Positions 17,233 through 25,672 of a stretch of 64,000 nucleotides of DNA are shown here, one piece after another; the stretch's first letter is position 1, and every line of letters starts with the position of its first letter. The notes beneath the pieces are model-generated. The model searched no databases. It saw only the letters and a list, made by a program, of their open reading frames with translations, and was not told where the DNA came from. The position numbers were made by a program, and so were the translations under genes. Source of the stretch: Clostridiales bacterium (GTDB taxonomy: Bacteria; Bacillota; Clostridia; Saccharofermentanales; Saccharofermentanaceae); NCBI GenBank assembly GCA_017551865.1, contig JAFZKB010000017.1, positions 1 to 64,000 of the forward strand, in the 5' to 3' direction.

Positions 17233-18858
17233 TCAGATGGTCGTTTCTTCTGTTGTATCTCCGGCCGATATCTCGAATCCGAATCCGAAGAAGCCGGAAA
17301 CCGACTCGTACCAGTCACTCTTTTCGCCATATGCGATCTGGAAATGGACTCCGTTCTCATAGTAGAAGAAGTCGATCGGTGTGATACCGATAACGAAATC
17401 CTCACCTCTCCAGCTTCCGCCCGGCTTTTCCTCAAGAACGGGATGTCTTTCCTTCATGATCCTTATGAATTCCTCGGCCTTGGTGTAGTCGTAGATCTCA
17501 AGAACGATCCCTGTTCCGAAGCGGTCGATATTTCTCACGAACGGTCCGCCTTCCTCTTCTGAGCCTTCGACATATACACCGCTTACGTAGATGCAGTTGA
17601 CATTGTCTTTTTCGATTCCGCCGTATCTTCCACAGAAGGCCAAGGTGTATTTCCAGGGTTCGCGATCATAGTAATTCTTCCGAACCTCCGAAAGCTTATC
17701 TCCGACCTTAGGGATCTTCCGGGTAGTCAGACTGTCGCAGATATCCGCGATCTCCTCTGCGGTCATCCCAGTAAGATCGAAGACATAGTCGGCCTCATTT
17801 CTTTCTGCCGTCTCTTCCGGGGCTGCTGTCGTCTCATCCGAGGCTTCTGTCGTCTCTTCGGGGGAAACTGTCGGCAGCTCTTCAAGCGCCTCGTTCGCGC
17901 TCTCTCCTGAGGCTATATCTTCAGCAGTTGTATCCTTTGCATCAACAACAGCGTCGTCACCGGAGCTTTTCGCGCCGAAAAGATCTGCGCCGTTTCCATC
18001 GGCTTCCTGCTCCTCCGGATCGACAAGGGTGATCTTATTTTCCGCATTTTGGGCACGTTTTCCCGTACCGGACGTATCGTCCTTTTTCTTCGCCATATAG
18101 ACGATTCCGGCGGCAGCTGCGCCTACTAATACAATAGAAACACTGGTAATAATAATTTTCTTAAGCATGATCTCTGTCCCTTTCTTTATGGCAGAAGAGC
18201 CCAGTTTAGAACCGGCGGCTTCTGCGGCCTTCGTTGATGCGGACAGATTCAGCAGTGAAGCGGGCATGGGCCGGAATGGCACCTGCTCAGCTTCCTTGGT
18301 AAACAATTGCGTTAAGAATGGTACGACCATAAACAGCTTCGTGTCGTTTTCTTCTTCATATTTCTCGACCTCCTTCTTGATTTTCTTCTTGGCCGCATTT
18401 ATGCGCCAGGATACTGTCCCCTCCGGGATACCGAGAGCTTCCGCGACCTCTCTGGTGCTCATCTCGTCAAAGTAGAACAGGATAAGCGTCCTTCGGATAT
18501 CTTCAGACAAAGAATTGTTGATGATATCCATGATGATCTTCCGCGTCTCTTCGGACTCGACAAGCGAGTCAGGAAGGAAATCCTCGGGGACCGTCTCGAC
18601 AGTGTCAAAGAACTCGTCCTCCACATTGTCCGTCTTCGTCCTGGTCAGACGATTCAGGGACTTGTTGGCGGCGACCTTTTTCAGCCACGGCAGGATCTTG
18701 GTTTTGTCCTTTATGCTGTCATACGAGTTGATCAGAGTGACAAACGTATCCTGAACGATATCCTGCGCATCATCCTCATTCTTTAGAAGAGAGAACGCCG
18801 TCCAGTACACCGCACGATAGGCTTCGCTGTAGATCTTTTCAAGTTCTTGTTCAGTCAT
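17233..18858 (-). CDS. ECF sigma factor fused to a membrane anchor and extracytoplasmic domain
   Basis: 541 residues. The first 175 or so are a complete ECF sigma: region 2 (AFSLLKNEDDAQDIVQDTF) and region 4 (EALGIPEGTVSWRINAAKKK). A linker is followed by a membrane segment (about 233-254, IIITSVSIVLVGAAAAGIVY), an acidic Thr/Glu-rich spacer and a C-terminal domain of about 180 residues outside the cell (VFDLTGMTAEEIADICDSL... YYENGVHFQIAYG). A sigma factor with its own outer domain could sense a signal without a separate anti-sigma. AAGGAGG precedes the ATG. It is divergent from the LRR gene, a possible target. Confidence 0.82.
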   Translation of the reverse strand: MTEQELEKIYSEAYRAVYWTAFSLLKNEDDAQDIVQDTFVTLINSYDSIKDKTKILPWLKKVAANKSLNRLTRTKTDNVEDEFFDTVETVPEDFLPDSLVESEETRKIIMDIINNSLSEDIRRTLILFYFDEMSTREVAEALGIPEGTVSWRINAAKKKIKKEVEKYEEENDTKLFMVVPFLTQLFTKEAEQVPFRPMPASLLNLSASTKAAEAAGSKLGSSAIKKGTEIMLKKIIITSVSIVLVGAAAAGIVYMAKKKDDTSGTGKRAQNAENKITLVDPEEQEADGNGADLFGAKSSGDDAVVDAKDTTAEDIASGESANEALEELPTVSPEETTEASDETTAAPEETAERNEADYVFDLTGMTAEEIADICDSLTTRKIPKVGDKLSEVRKNYYDREPWKYTLAFCGRYGGIEKDNVNCIYVSGVYVEGSEEEGGPFVRNIDRFGTGIVLEIYDYTKAEEFIRIMKERHPVLEEKPGGSWRGEDFVIGITPIDFFYYENGVHFQIAYGEKSDWYESVSGFFGFGFEISAGDTTEETTI

Positions 18859-19037
18859 TTTTACTGCCTCCTTTTGTCCGCATCTACCCTATAGACACAT
18901 AACAAAAGAAATTTCTTGGGTGGTTCGAGAAAAATTACTGTATTTTTTATTTTAACATCATGGTACTATTGGGTAAATTGGAAAATTGGTAACGGGATCA
19001 GGGGATCAGAAACTCCGGATCCGCGGAAGGAATAGAC

Positions 19038-20750
19038 ATGGCAAAACGTATCCTGACGGCGCTTTTGATCTTTTCGATCATTATCGGAGGAAAGATCGCC
19101 GGAAGAAATGTACTGGCAGAGGAAGATCTCTCATATATCGACGATGTGACGAAACTCGAAGCGATCAAGGACGATCCCGAGGCGCTTTCCAAGGTGGAAA
19201 CCGTGTCGGCCATCGCTTACGAATACGATCCGAGGATCGAAGAGGATCTCAAACTCATTCCTCTCTGTCCGAATCTTACAAATGTGGTGATTAACGCACA
19301 CGATACCCGCATAGATAAGGAATTTATCAATGCACTTACCACCACCTCAGATGAGCTGACACTTAGCATTCAATGGGGGACTGTCGATCTCGAAGGCGTG
19401 GAGAATCCTTACATTACCGCACTTTTTCTGGGCGAGAATAAGGTGGAGCACTACGAAAATGTTCTATCTTTTAAAAATCTCGAAGATCTGAATCTCGATA
19501 ACATCTCCGGCTATTGCCAGATCGACTATACCAAACTTCCGAAGCTTGATCTCCTTGCGCTTACATCCCAAAGAATAGAGAGCTACAGGGATTTCTGCCA
19601 GAAGGCCGAAAACATTCGAGATTTAAGTCTTCACTGCTGTAATCTTAAAAACAGGGACACCCGGTATCTGACCGCGTATATGAAAAACCTCGAGAGTCTG
19701 GATCTTTTCGGCACGTACGTAGATGACATCACATTTTTAAAAGATCTTCCGAATCTTAAGATCATTAATCTTCCAATAGGCGTCAGTGATTTAAGTGTCC
19801 TTTATGAGCTCCCCAATCTCCAATGCGTCAGTTTTGAAGCGTACACGGAATTGTTTGTGGATGAGGAGCTGACTTCTTTTTTCGATAGAAACGGGATCGA
19901 ATACACGCAATACGATAAAGACATCCGAAATAAAGTGGACCAGATGATCGCCTCTTTCAACATCCCCGAGAACGCTACGGAGGAGGAAAAGATCAAGATC
20001 GTAACGAAAAATGTCATTTTATACATGACATGCGATACATTTGATGTAAGCAATATAGTGGGAACGACGCTGGACGTCTGTGTCAATTACAAACGCGGTC
20101 TATGTTATGACTATGCAACTCTCCATTACACGCTCCTGAAGAGTTGCGGGATCGATGCCTATCTGATGGTAGGATATTCCGCTGACGCCTATAATTCCTC
20201 ACCCGGAGCGCATGCCTGGGTCGAAGTCTGTGTAGATGGCTCCTGGTATGGCATAGATGCCATGTGGATGGATTTTGAGGACGGAGATCCCTTCTCCAAG
20301 GAGAATAACGACCTTGTGGCGTACGACTATATGAAGCCCACAAAAGTCGATGCGTCCGTCACCTGGCCGGAAGAGTTCAGAGGTCACGAGGATGAGATCT
20401 TCGCACTCAGTCACATCGTCATGAACGATCCGATGGATACGCTCTATCTGGAAGATGAGCCGGAAGAAGAGGAGATCATAGAAGTGACTACTTCGGAAGA
20501 AGCTATTGAAGAGACTTCTGAAGCGCCGGCCGTAGAAAGTCCGGAAACCTCTGATGAAGTGGCGGCAAGTTCCGAGTCAGTCTCGGCACAGAACACCCCT
20601 GCTATGCAATCATCTGCCGATGAGAACGGTTCTTCTTCCAAAGGCATAAGCCACAAAACCTTCCTTTATATCGGAGCCGGCATCACTATAGTTGCCGTAT
20701 GTATTGTCGGTTTTATCTTCGCGAAAAAGCGGGGCGATGATGATTTCTGA
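19038..20750 (+). CDS. surface protein with leucine-rich repeats and a transglutaminase-like domain
   Basis: 570 residues. Signal peptide (1-27); LRR-like repeats (about 60-270; NLTNVVIN, NLEDLNLDNI, NLESLDLFG, NLKIINLP); transglutaminase/protease-like core with Cys in RGLCYDYATL (about 356), His in GAHAWVEV (about 392) and Asp in WYGIDAMW (about 408), the Cys-His-Asp triad. A long Glu/Ser/Thr-rich stalk and a C-terminal membrane segment (about 540-562) followed by KKRGDDDF anchor it. It probably acts on outer surface proteins or substrates. Divergent from the anchored sigma factor, 180 bp apart. Confidence 0.82.
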   Translation: MAKRILTALLIFSIIIGGKIAGRNVLAEEDLSYIDDVTKLEAIKDDPEALSKVETVSAIAYEYDPRIEEDLKLIPLCPNLTNVVINAHDTRIDKEFINALTTTSDELTLSIQWGTVDLEGVENPYITALFLGENKVEHYENVLSFKNLEDLNLDNISGYCQIDYTKLPKLDLLALTSQRIESYRDFCQKAENIRDLSLHCCNLKNRDTRYLTAYMKNLESLDLFGTYVDDITFLKDLPNLKIINLPIGVSDLSVLYELPNLQCVSFEAYTELFVDEELTSFFDRNGIEYTQYDKDIRNKVDQMIASFNIPENATEEEKIKIVTKNVILYMTCDTFDVSNIVGTTLDVCVNYKRGLCYDYATLHYTLLKSCGIDAYLMVGYSADAYNSSPGAHAWVEVCVDGSWYGIDAMWMDFEDGDPFSKENNDLVAYDYMKPTKVDASVTWPEEFRGHEDEIFALSHIVMNDPMDTLYLEDEPEEEEIIEVTTSEEAIEETSEAPAVESPETSDEVAASSESVSAQNTPAMQSSADENGSSSKGISHKTFLYIGAGITIVAVCIVGFIFAKKRGDDDF

Positions 20751-20790
20751 CCGGAAGCTTTGAAACCGGAAACCTTTCTCCCCTTATCTT

Positions 20791-21930
20791 TTATGCTCCG
20801 GGGTTTTCCTTATAGTAGGCCTTCTTGTCCTCGTACATGAGCTTATCGATCGTGGCCATAAAGTCCGACGATTCAGTATCATGGGAGAACACGGCACCTC
20901 CGATGGATACCGAAAGCAGATACGGCTTGTCGGAGCTTTCGTTATACTCCTGGACCGCGACTCTGATCTTCTCCTTATACGCTTCGATGTTATCTTCTTT
21001 GAATTTTCGGATGATGACGATGAATTCATCGCCGGCGAAGCGGATGACGACACCTTCGCCACCCACGACATTGACGAGGATATCCGCAAAGGCGACGAGT
21101 GCATTGTCTCCCTCCGCATGGGAGTAGCTGTCGTTGATCTTTTTAAAGCCGTTTAAGTCGAGCATGATCGCCGCGACGCGCTCCTTGCTGTAGCGCGAGA
21201 AGTTCTTGCGGAAGATCTCGAGTTCGTAGCGGTTATATACGCCGGTCAGCTTATCGATGTAGATGCATTCATTCTGAAGGCACACGACAAGTGCCGTAAA
21301 GGCGATGGCGTAAGCGACCGGCTGCAGCGAGATACCGTAGATCTGCGACTGGATCAGGACCGCAAGCACGATCGGCGACAGGAACTGCCATACCGGGAAA
21401 TGCCGAAGCGACGGGTTCTTGATCTTCGCGACGAAATAGTACGTGTAGCCGTAGATGATCAGAAGCGCACCGCCTAAAAGGAAGATGAAATAGTAATCAC
21501 AGCGGTGATAAACATTACTCTCATCGATGTAGAACACCAGAGGATAGAAAAAGTTGTGAATAAGGAGCATCCCTTCCACGACGAAAAGAAGCCCGAAGAA
21601 AATGATCTGCAGTTTCGGAACTTTCCTGTCGATGTGATTTACGACCAGATGGATGATGCCGACACCGGCCAGAAGATTATAGAAGAACAGGTAGGTATTG
21701 CCGCCGATGCACACCATGCGCATCAGAAAACCCGCCTTACCGTCACAGTAGGAGACATAGGCGTCTCCAACACAGTAAAGAATAGAGCTCAGAAGCATAA
21801 CCAGAATGATGCGGCTCTCTTTCTTTCTTGCAGGAAGGCTCCAGCCCCTCGACAGAAGGAGAAGTAAAAGAAGAAACGCACCCGTTAGATCTGTAGCCAG
21901 AATTGTCGCCAGATTAATCGATGTATCCAT
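20791..21930 (-). CDS. membrane diguanylate cyclase (GGDEF)
   Basis: 379 residues. Seven or so hydrophobic segments (1-220) form an MASE-like sensory membrane part, followed by a GGDEF domain (about 215-379). The signature is RFAGDEF (about 297), a functional variant of GGDEF, and the substrate loop DLNGFKKINDSYSHAEGD is intact. It makes cyclic di-GMP. There is no RxxD inhibitory site in the usual place before the signature. GAGGGA precedes the ATG. Convergent with the LRR protein gene, 40 bp apart. Confidence 0.85.
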   Translation of the reverse strand: MDTSINLATILATDLTGAFLLLLLLLSRGWSLPARKKESRIILVMLLSSILYCVGDAYVSYCDGKAGFLMRMVCIGGNTYLFFYNLLAGVGIIHLVVNHIDRKVPKLQIIFFGLLFVVEGMLLIHNFFYPLVFYIDESNVYHRCDYYFIFLLGGALLIIYGYTYYFVAKIKNPSLRHFPVWQFLSPIVLAVLIQSQIYGISLQPVAYAIAFTALVVCLQNECIYIDKLTGVYNRYELEIFRKNFSRYSKERVAAIMLDLNGFKKINDSYSHAEGDNALVAFADILVNVVGGEGVVIRFAGDEFIVIIRKFKEDNIEAYKEKIRVAVQEYNESSDKPYLLSVSIGGAVFSHDTESSDFMATIDKLMYEDKKAYYKENPGA

Positions 21931-22124
21931 ATTCCCTCATTTTTGCCATCCAATCAAATCCTTACACAGTATAGCAACAAAAAATCGGGCAAACTATAAA
22001 AAGTACGTGAAATACATAGAATGTTTACAATTAGACGCCCTTACGGACGGAAAACTATTTTTTCTCTTATTTCTTATCGAAAAGATCCGCTCTTCTTACC
22101 GAAAAGGACCGCCCGGCAAGCTCC

Positions 22125-23117
22125 TTACCAGACTCTCGACAGGAAGGTCAGAAGAAGGTCCGGCCACTTCGCAACATCATCAAAGTGCGGGATCTCTCCC
22201 ATGGGCGGCGGAGGAAGCTCTTCCCCTTCTTTTCTGTCTGGGAACTGCTCCAGAAGTTCTTTTACGCGGGTTTCGGAAACACGGACACCTCTTCCCTCTT
22301 TTACCGCTTTGACCGCAAGTTCGACCTGCTCCATGGTATAGGGCTCGCCGAATTCACCAGAGAACCACTTCTCGCTGCAGATGGATAATCCATGGAAGCC
22401 ACTCGGGAAAGCATAATATGCGAAGGGCACTTTCTTCTCGCGGCAGGCTTTGGCGAACAGTGCGCTGTTTTCGACCGGCACGAGATCGTCGGTGACCGTC
22501 TGCCAGATGAAAGCCGGCGGAGTATTCTCCGTGACATGCTTTTCCAGAGAGAAATAGTCATATTCTTCCTTCGGTCCGTCTTTTCCGAGAAGCGCCCACA
22601 TGGAGTAGATGTGGGTATATTCTCCGGAAGTGATGACCGGGTAACTTAAAACCAGAACATCCGGGCGGTTCGATATAGAATTCAGCTCCGGGTCCGGATC
22701 TTTTACATCGGAATAATGGACGCCCAAAGAGCCGCAGACATGAGCCCCGGCAGAAAATCCGCAGACGGCGATCCTCTTCGGATCGGAGCCGAACTTGTCC
22801 GCATTTTTCCGGATGATACGAAGTGCGCGGGAGATGTCGTTTAAAGGCTGATGAAGAAGCGGGACAGACATCGTGATATCCGTCGTGTAGGTAAGAACAG
22901 CGCAGTTCATGCCGCGATCGTAAAAGTTTTTCGCGACGATCTCGCCTTCCGGCGGGACGACCATACAGTACCCGCCGCCGGGAACGACCAGCATGAAGGG
23001 ACGGATCGCATCCTTATCTTCCTCGTGAAGATAAAATCGAAGATTCGGCATAAAGCCGTAACCCGCCTCGTAGTTATATTCCTGCTCCTGCCAGATATTT
23101 TCCCGAAAATGCTTCAT
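22125..23117 (-). CDS. alpha/beta hydrolase, acetyl-esterase-like
   Basis: 330 residues. Contains GGGYCMVVPPEGE (oxyanion region, about 46-58), CGFSAGAHVCGSLG with the nucleophilic Ser (about 119), WQTVTDDLVPVENS (acid, about 211) and FPSGFHGLS (His, about 236). The pattern fits carbohydrate acetyl/xylan esterases of the BD-FAE/AXE type. No signal peptide, so it acts inside the cell. A C-terminal extension (about 265-330, ELPPPPMGEIPHFDDVAKW) is longer than usual. GAGG lies 8 nt before the ATG. No sugar-use genes are adjacent. Confidence 0.78.
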   Translation of the reverse strand: MKHFRENIWQEQEYNYEAGYGFMPNLRFYLHEEDKDAIRPFMLVVPGGGYCMVVPPEGEIVAKNFYDRGMNCAVLTYTTDITMSVPLLHQPLNDISRALRIIRKNADKFGSDPKRIAVCGFSAGAHVCGSLGVHYSDVKDPDPELNSISNRPDVLVLSYPVITSGEYTHIYSMWALLGKDGPKEEYDYFSLEKHVTENTPPAFIWQTVTDDLVPVENSALFAKACREKKVPFAYYAFPSGFHGLSICSEKWFSGEFGEPYTMEQVELAVKAVKEGRGVRVSETRVKELLEQFPDRKEGEELPPPPMGEIPHFDDVAKWPDLLLTFLSRVW

Positions 23118-23252
23118 CGCCAGTACCTCAACACCTTAATGTACTTATCTTATCCTTTTTCCGACTTCCTGAAAAGCACCGTTTTTCGTGTTGTGGTATG
23201 ATGGTCGAAAAGAATCGAGAAGTTTTTCCCCGAAGAAGAAACGGAAAAGATC

Positions 23253-24059
23253 ATGGAAGAGAAGAAAAACAGGTTTGAAAAAGGGATACTGATCCTGCGG
23301 ATCGTATTTTTCATCGGAGCCGCTCTGATGCTCCTTCTCTTCATCGCGCTTCTTTTCAGCGGCGCCGGAAGAAATATCGGCGGCGCATTCGGCATCTTCC
23401 TTTCCCTCGCCATTATGGCCTATGCCCTGTTCTTCCCTTCTATCCGCGAAAAGAACCGGAATACCCGCGCAGCAGGCGGGAAGAAATGGTTCCTTCTTCG
23501 GGTCGTCCATCTCCTTACGACCATTTTCCTTCTTTATGCGGTCACCGTCGGGGTCTTCATGGGCGTGGCCGCCCATCGCAAAGCGCCGTCTTCCGACCGT
23601 CCGCCGGTCGTGGTCGTGCTCGGCTGCCTCGTGAAAAACGGCCGTCCCAGCCTCCTTCTTCAGGAGCGCATCGATACCGCCTACGAATACCTTTCCGCCC
23701 ACCCGGAATGCTACTGCATCGTCACCGGTGGAAAAGGCTCGGACGAGGCGATGTCCGAAGCCCGCTGCATGTATATGGAGCTCGTGAAAATGGGGATCTC
23801 CGAAGAGCGGATCTTCATGGAGGAGCGCTCGACTTCCACACGGGAAAACCTCTCGTTCAGTAAGGAGATCATGGAAAGAGAAAACTTAGGCGACACCATG
23901 CTCCTGGTGACAAATTCCTGGCACGAACTGCGCGCACAGATGATCGCAAACAGTCAGGGTATCCCATGCGGAGGAGAAGGCGCAGATACGCCGATCTGGC
24001 TTCTTCCCTGCTATTATTTCCGTGAACTTTTCGGAGTCATTTACCAGCTGATCTTCTGA
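23253..24059 (+). CDS. YdcF/ElyC-like DUF218 membrane protein
   Basis: 268 residues. Three hydrophobic segments near residues 11-32, 44-62 and 85-105, then a DUF218 domain: VVVVLGCLVKNGRPS, LLLQERIDTAYEYL, CIVTGGKGSDEAMSEARCMY, EERSTSTRENLSFSKEIM and VTNSWHELRAQMIA. DUF218 proteins are linked to envelope biogenesis in other bacteria. It is divergent from the esterase and convergent with the decarboxylase. No strong Shine-Dalgarno (ACGGAAAAG) is present, so expression may be low. Confidence 0.8.
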   Translation: MEEKKNRFEKGILILRIVFFIGAALMLLLFIALLFSGAGRNIGGAFGIFLSLAIMAYALFFPSIREKNRNTRAAGGKKWFLLRVVHLLTTIFLLYAVTVGVFMGVAAHRKAPSSDRPPVVVVLGCLVKNGRPSLLLQERIDTAYEYLSAHPECYCIVTGGKGSDEAMSEARCMYMELVKMGISEERIFMEERSTSTRENLSFSKEIMERENLGDTMLLVTNSWHELRAQMIANSQGIPCGGEGADTPIWLLPCYYFRELFGVIYQLIF

Positions 24060-24081
24060 TCAGAAAATCCCTGAAAAAACG

Positions 24082-25482
24082 TTATTCTTCCGCGACGACC
24101 TGACAGGTCTCATAGCCGTAGTAAAGGAGCCGACGGATCTCTGTTTTTCCGATCTTTTCACCGCAGATCAGGACCGGGATCGCCGGCGGGCACGAAGTGT
24201 CCGAAAGATGCGCGATCCGGCCATAGGCATCTTCTGTTTTTACGATCCTCGGAAGTTTCATCGCCGCTTCGCGGATGCTCATCACGCGCTCCGGGAAAGT
24301 CGGCGCGATAAGGTCCGGATCTTCCTCGATCGGCGTTCTCTTCGGGATCGTAAGGATCGCGTCTACTGCGGCTTTTATCTCTTCTTTTGTATTATTCGGC
24401 GACACCATCAGGATCACCATATCGGGGTCGGAAAACTCGACTTCAATTGAAGGCGTATTCGCACGAAGAAGCGCGGCAAATTCGGATCCCTCGTATCCGA
24501 TCGGTTTCGTTTTGATCGTGATCTTTAAAGGCTCTTTCCCAAGCAAGACGATTCCTTCCGAAGCAAGGCGCGCCTTCTCTGCCTCAAGAACCGCACACGT
24601 TTCCCTCAGATCACTTCTGAACTTTTCAAGAAGATACGGATTAACGCGGTCCAAAGACTGCAGGATCAGCCACGACGGACTCGTCGAAGCAAAGAGCGCC
24701 ATCGCCTGCTTTGCCGCCTTTTCCGAGACCGGAAGAAACTCGCTTTTTTTGTTTATGTGAAGATAGGCTCCCCCCGTAAGCGCCGGAAGCGTCTTATGCG
24801 CGGAATCGCAGCACATGTCGGCTCCGAGGTCCGTCGGGTGGATCGGATCTTTTAGAAAATGAAGATAGGCGCCGTGGGCATTATCGACCATGAGAATGGT
24901 CCCGTAGGCATGGCAGCGTTCCGCGATACTTTCGACCGGAAGGATATGTCCCGTGTAGTCCGGGCTCGTCAGATACACTCCGATCGGAAAACAGCTGTAC
25001 TTCTCGTGCCCGATCACCAGGGCGTGCTCCACATCTTTTTCATCAATATCCGAAGAAATGCACGAGCCTTTTTCGGACCTTATCCATTCACAGTCGATCC
25101 CTAAAAGCGCGCAGGCCGAAACAAAAGACTTATGGACGTTTCGCGTCGAAAGCACCCACGGCGTCCCGCCGATCCTCTTGGTCATGGCCAGATACAGCAT
25201 CGCACGGATGCAGAGGGATGATCCTTCCGTGGAATAGTACGTATCGCAGCCGAAAACCTCGGACGCGTTCTTTTCACTCTCGGCAATGATGCTTTCCGGA
25301 TGGAAAAGATCGTCAGCCGTCTCGATCTCGGTAATGTCGTAGGGAGTGATCGCCGAAAAAGCGCGATCATAGGCGCTTCGCGGGTCCGCGCAAGCATCTT
25401 TCCCTTTGTGGCCGGGCATGTGCATACGCACGGAATTTCGTTCCACGTAGTCTTTCACGAAATCACTTACCGGTGTTTTCAT
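24082..25482 (-). CDS. Orn/Lys/Arg decarboxylase-family PLP enzyme
   Basis: 466 residues. Begins MKTPVSDFVKDYVERN with RMHMPGHKGK, the hallmark of the short decarboxylase group. The PLP-lysine lies in CDSAHKTLPALTGGAYL (about 235) and the PLP Asp in LMVDNAHGAYL. It decarboxylates lysine, arginine or ornithine (the SpeA/YaaO type), supplying polyamines or consuming acid. It lacks the N-terminal wing domain of the large inducible decarboxylases. AAGGAGG precedes the ATG. The substrate cannot be fixed by sequence alone. Confidence 0.88.
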   Translation of the reverse strand: MKTPVSDFVKDYVERNSVRMHMPGHKGKDACADPRSAYDRAFSAITPYDITEIETADDLFHPESIIAESEKNASEVFGCDTYYSTEGSSLCIRAMLYLAMTKRIGGTPWVLSTRNVHKSFVSACALLGIDCEWIRSEKGSCISSDIDEKDVEHALVIGHEKYSCFPIGVYLTSPDYTGHILPVESIAERCHAYGTILMVDNAHGAYLHFLKDPIHPTDLGADMCCDSAHKTLPALTGGAYLHINKKSEFLPVSEKAAKQAMALFASTSPSWLILQSLDRVNPYLLEKFRSDLRETCAVLEAEKARLASEGIVLLGKEPLKITIKTKPIGYEGSEFAALLRANTPSIEVEFSDPDMVILMVSPNNTKEEIKAAVDAILTIPKRTPIEEDPDLIAPTFPERVMSIREAAMKLPRIVKTEDAYGRIAHLSDTSCPPAIPVLICGEKIGKTEIRRLLYYGYETCQVVAEE

Positions 25483-25601
25483 ATGCCCGCCTCCTTAAAA
25501 AGTATAGTTGGATTTTACCCCGTAAAGGTAGGGCGGTCAATCACGGAAAGAGGCTTTCTGAAAGACGACGGGGACCCTTCATAAGCGATATGTCACTTTT
25601 A

Positions 25602-25630
25602 TTGAAAAGCACCATCGCTACGGGTATAGT
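25602..25630 (+). promoter_or_regulatory. sigma-A promoter for lipoprotein copy 2
   Basis: TTGAAA (25602-25607), 17 bp, TATAGT (25625-25630). The transcript would start near 25637, about 36 nt before the ATG at 25673, and include GGGGAGG. Confidence 0.75.
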
Positions 25631-25672
25631 GGAAGCTAGGAGAGAAATGGGTTTTTAAGGGGAGGCGCTGGT

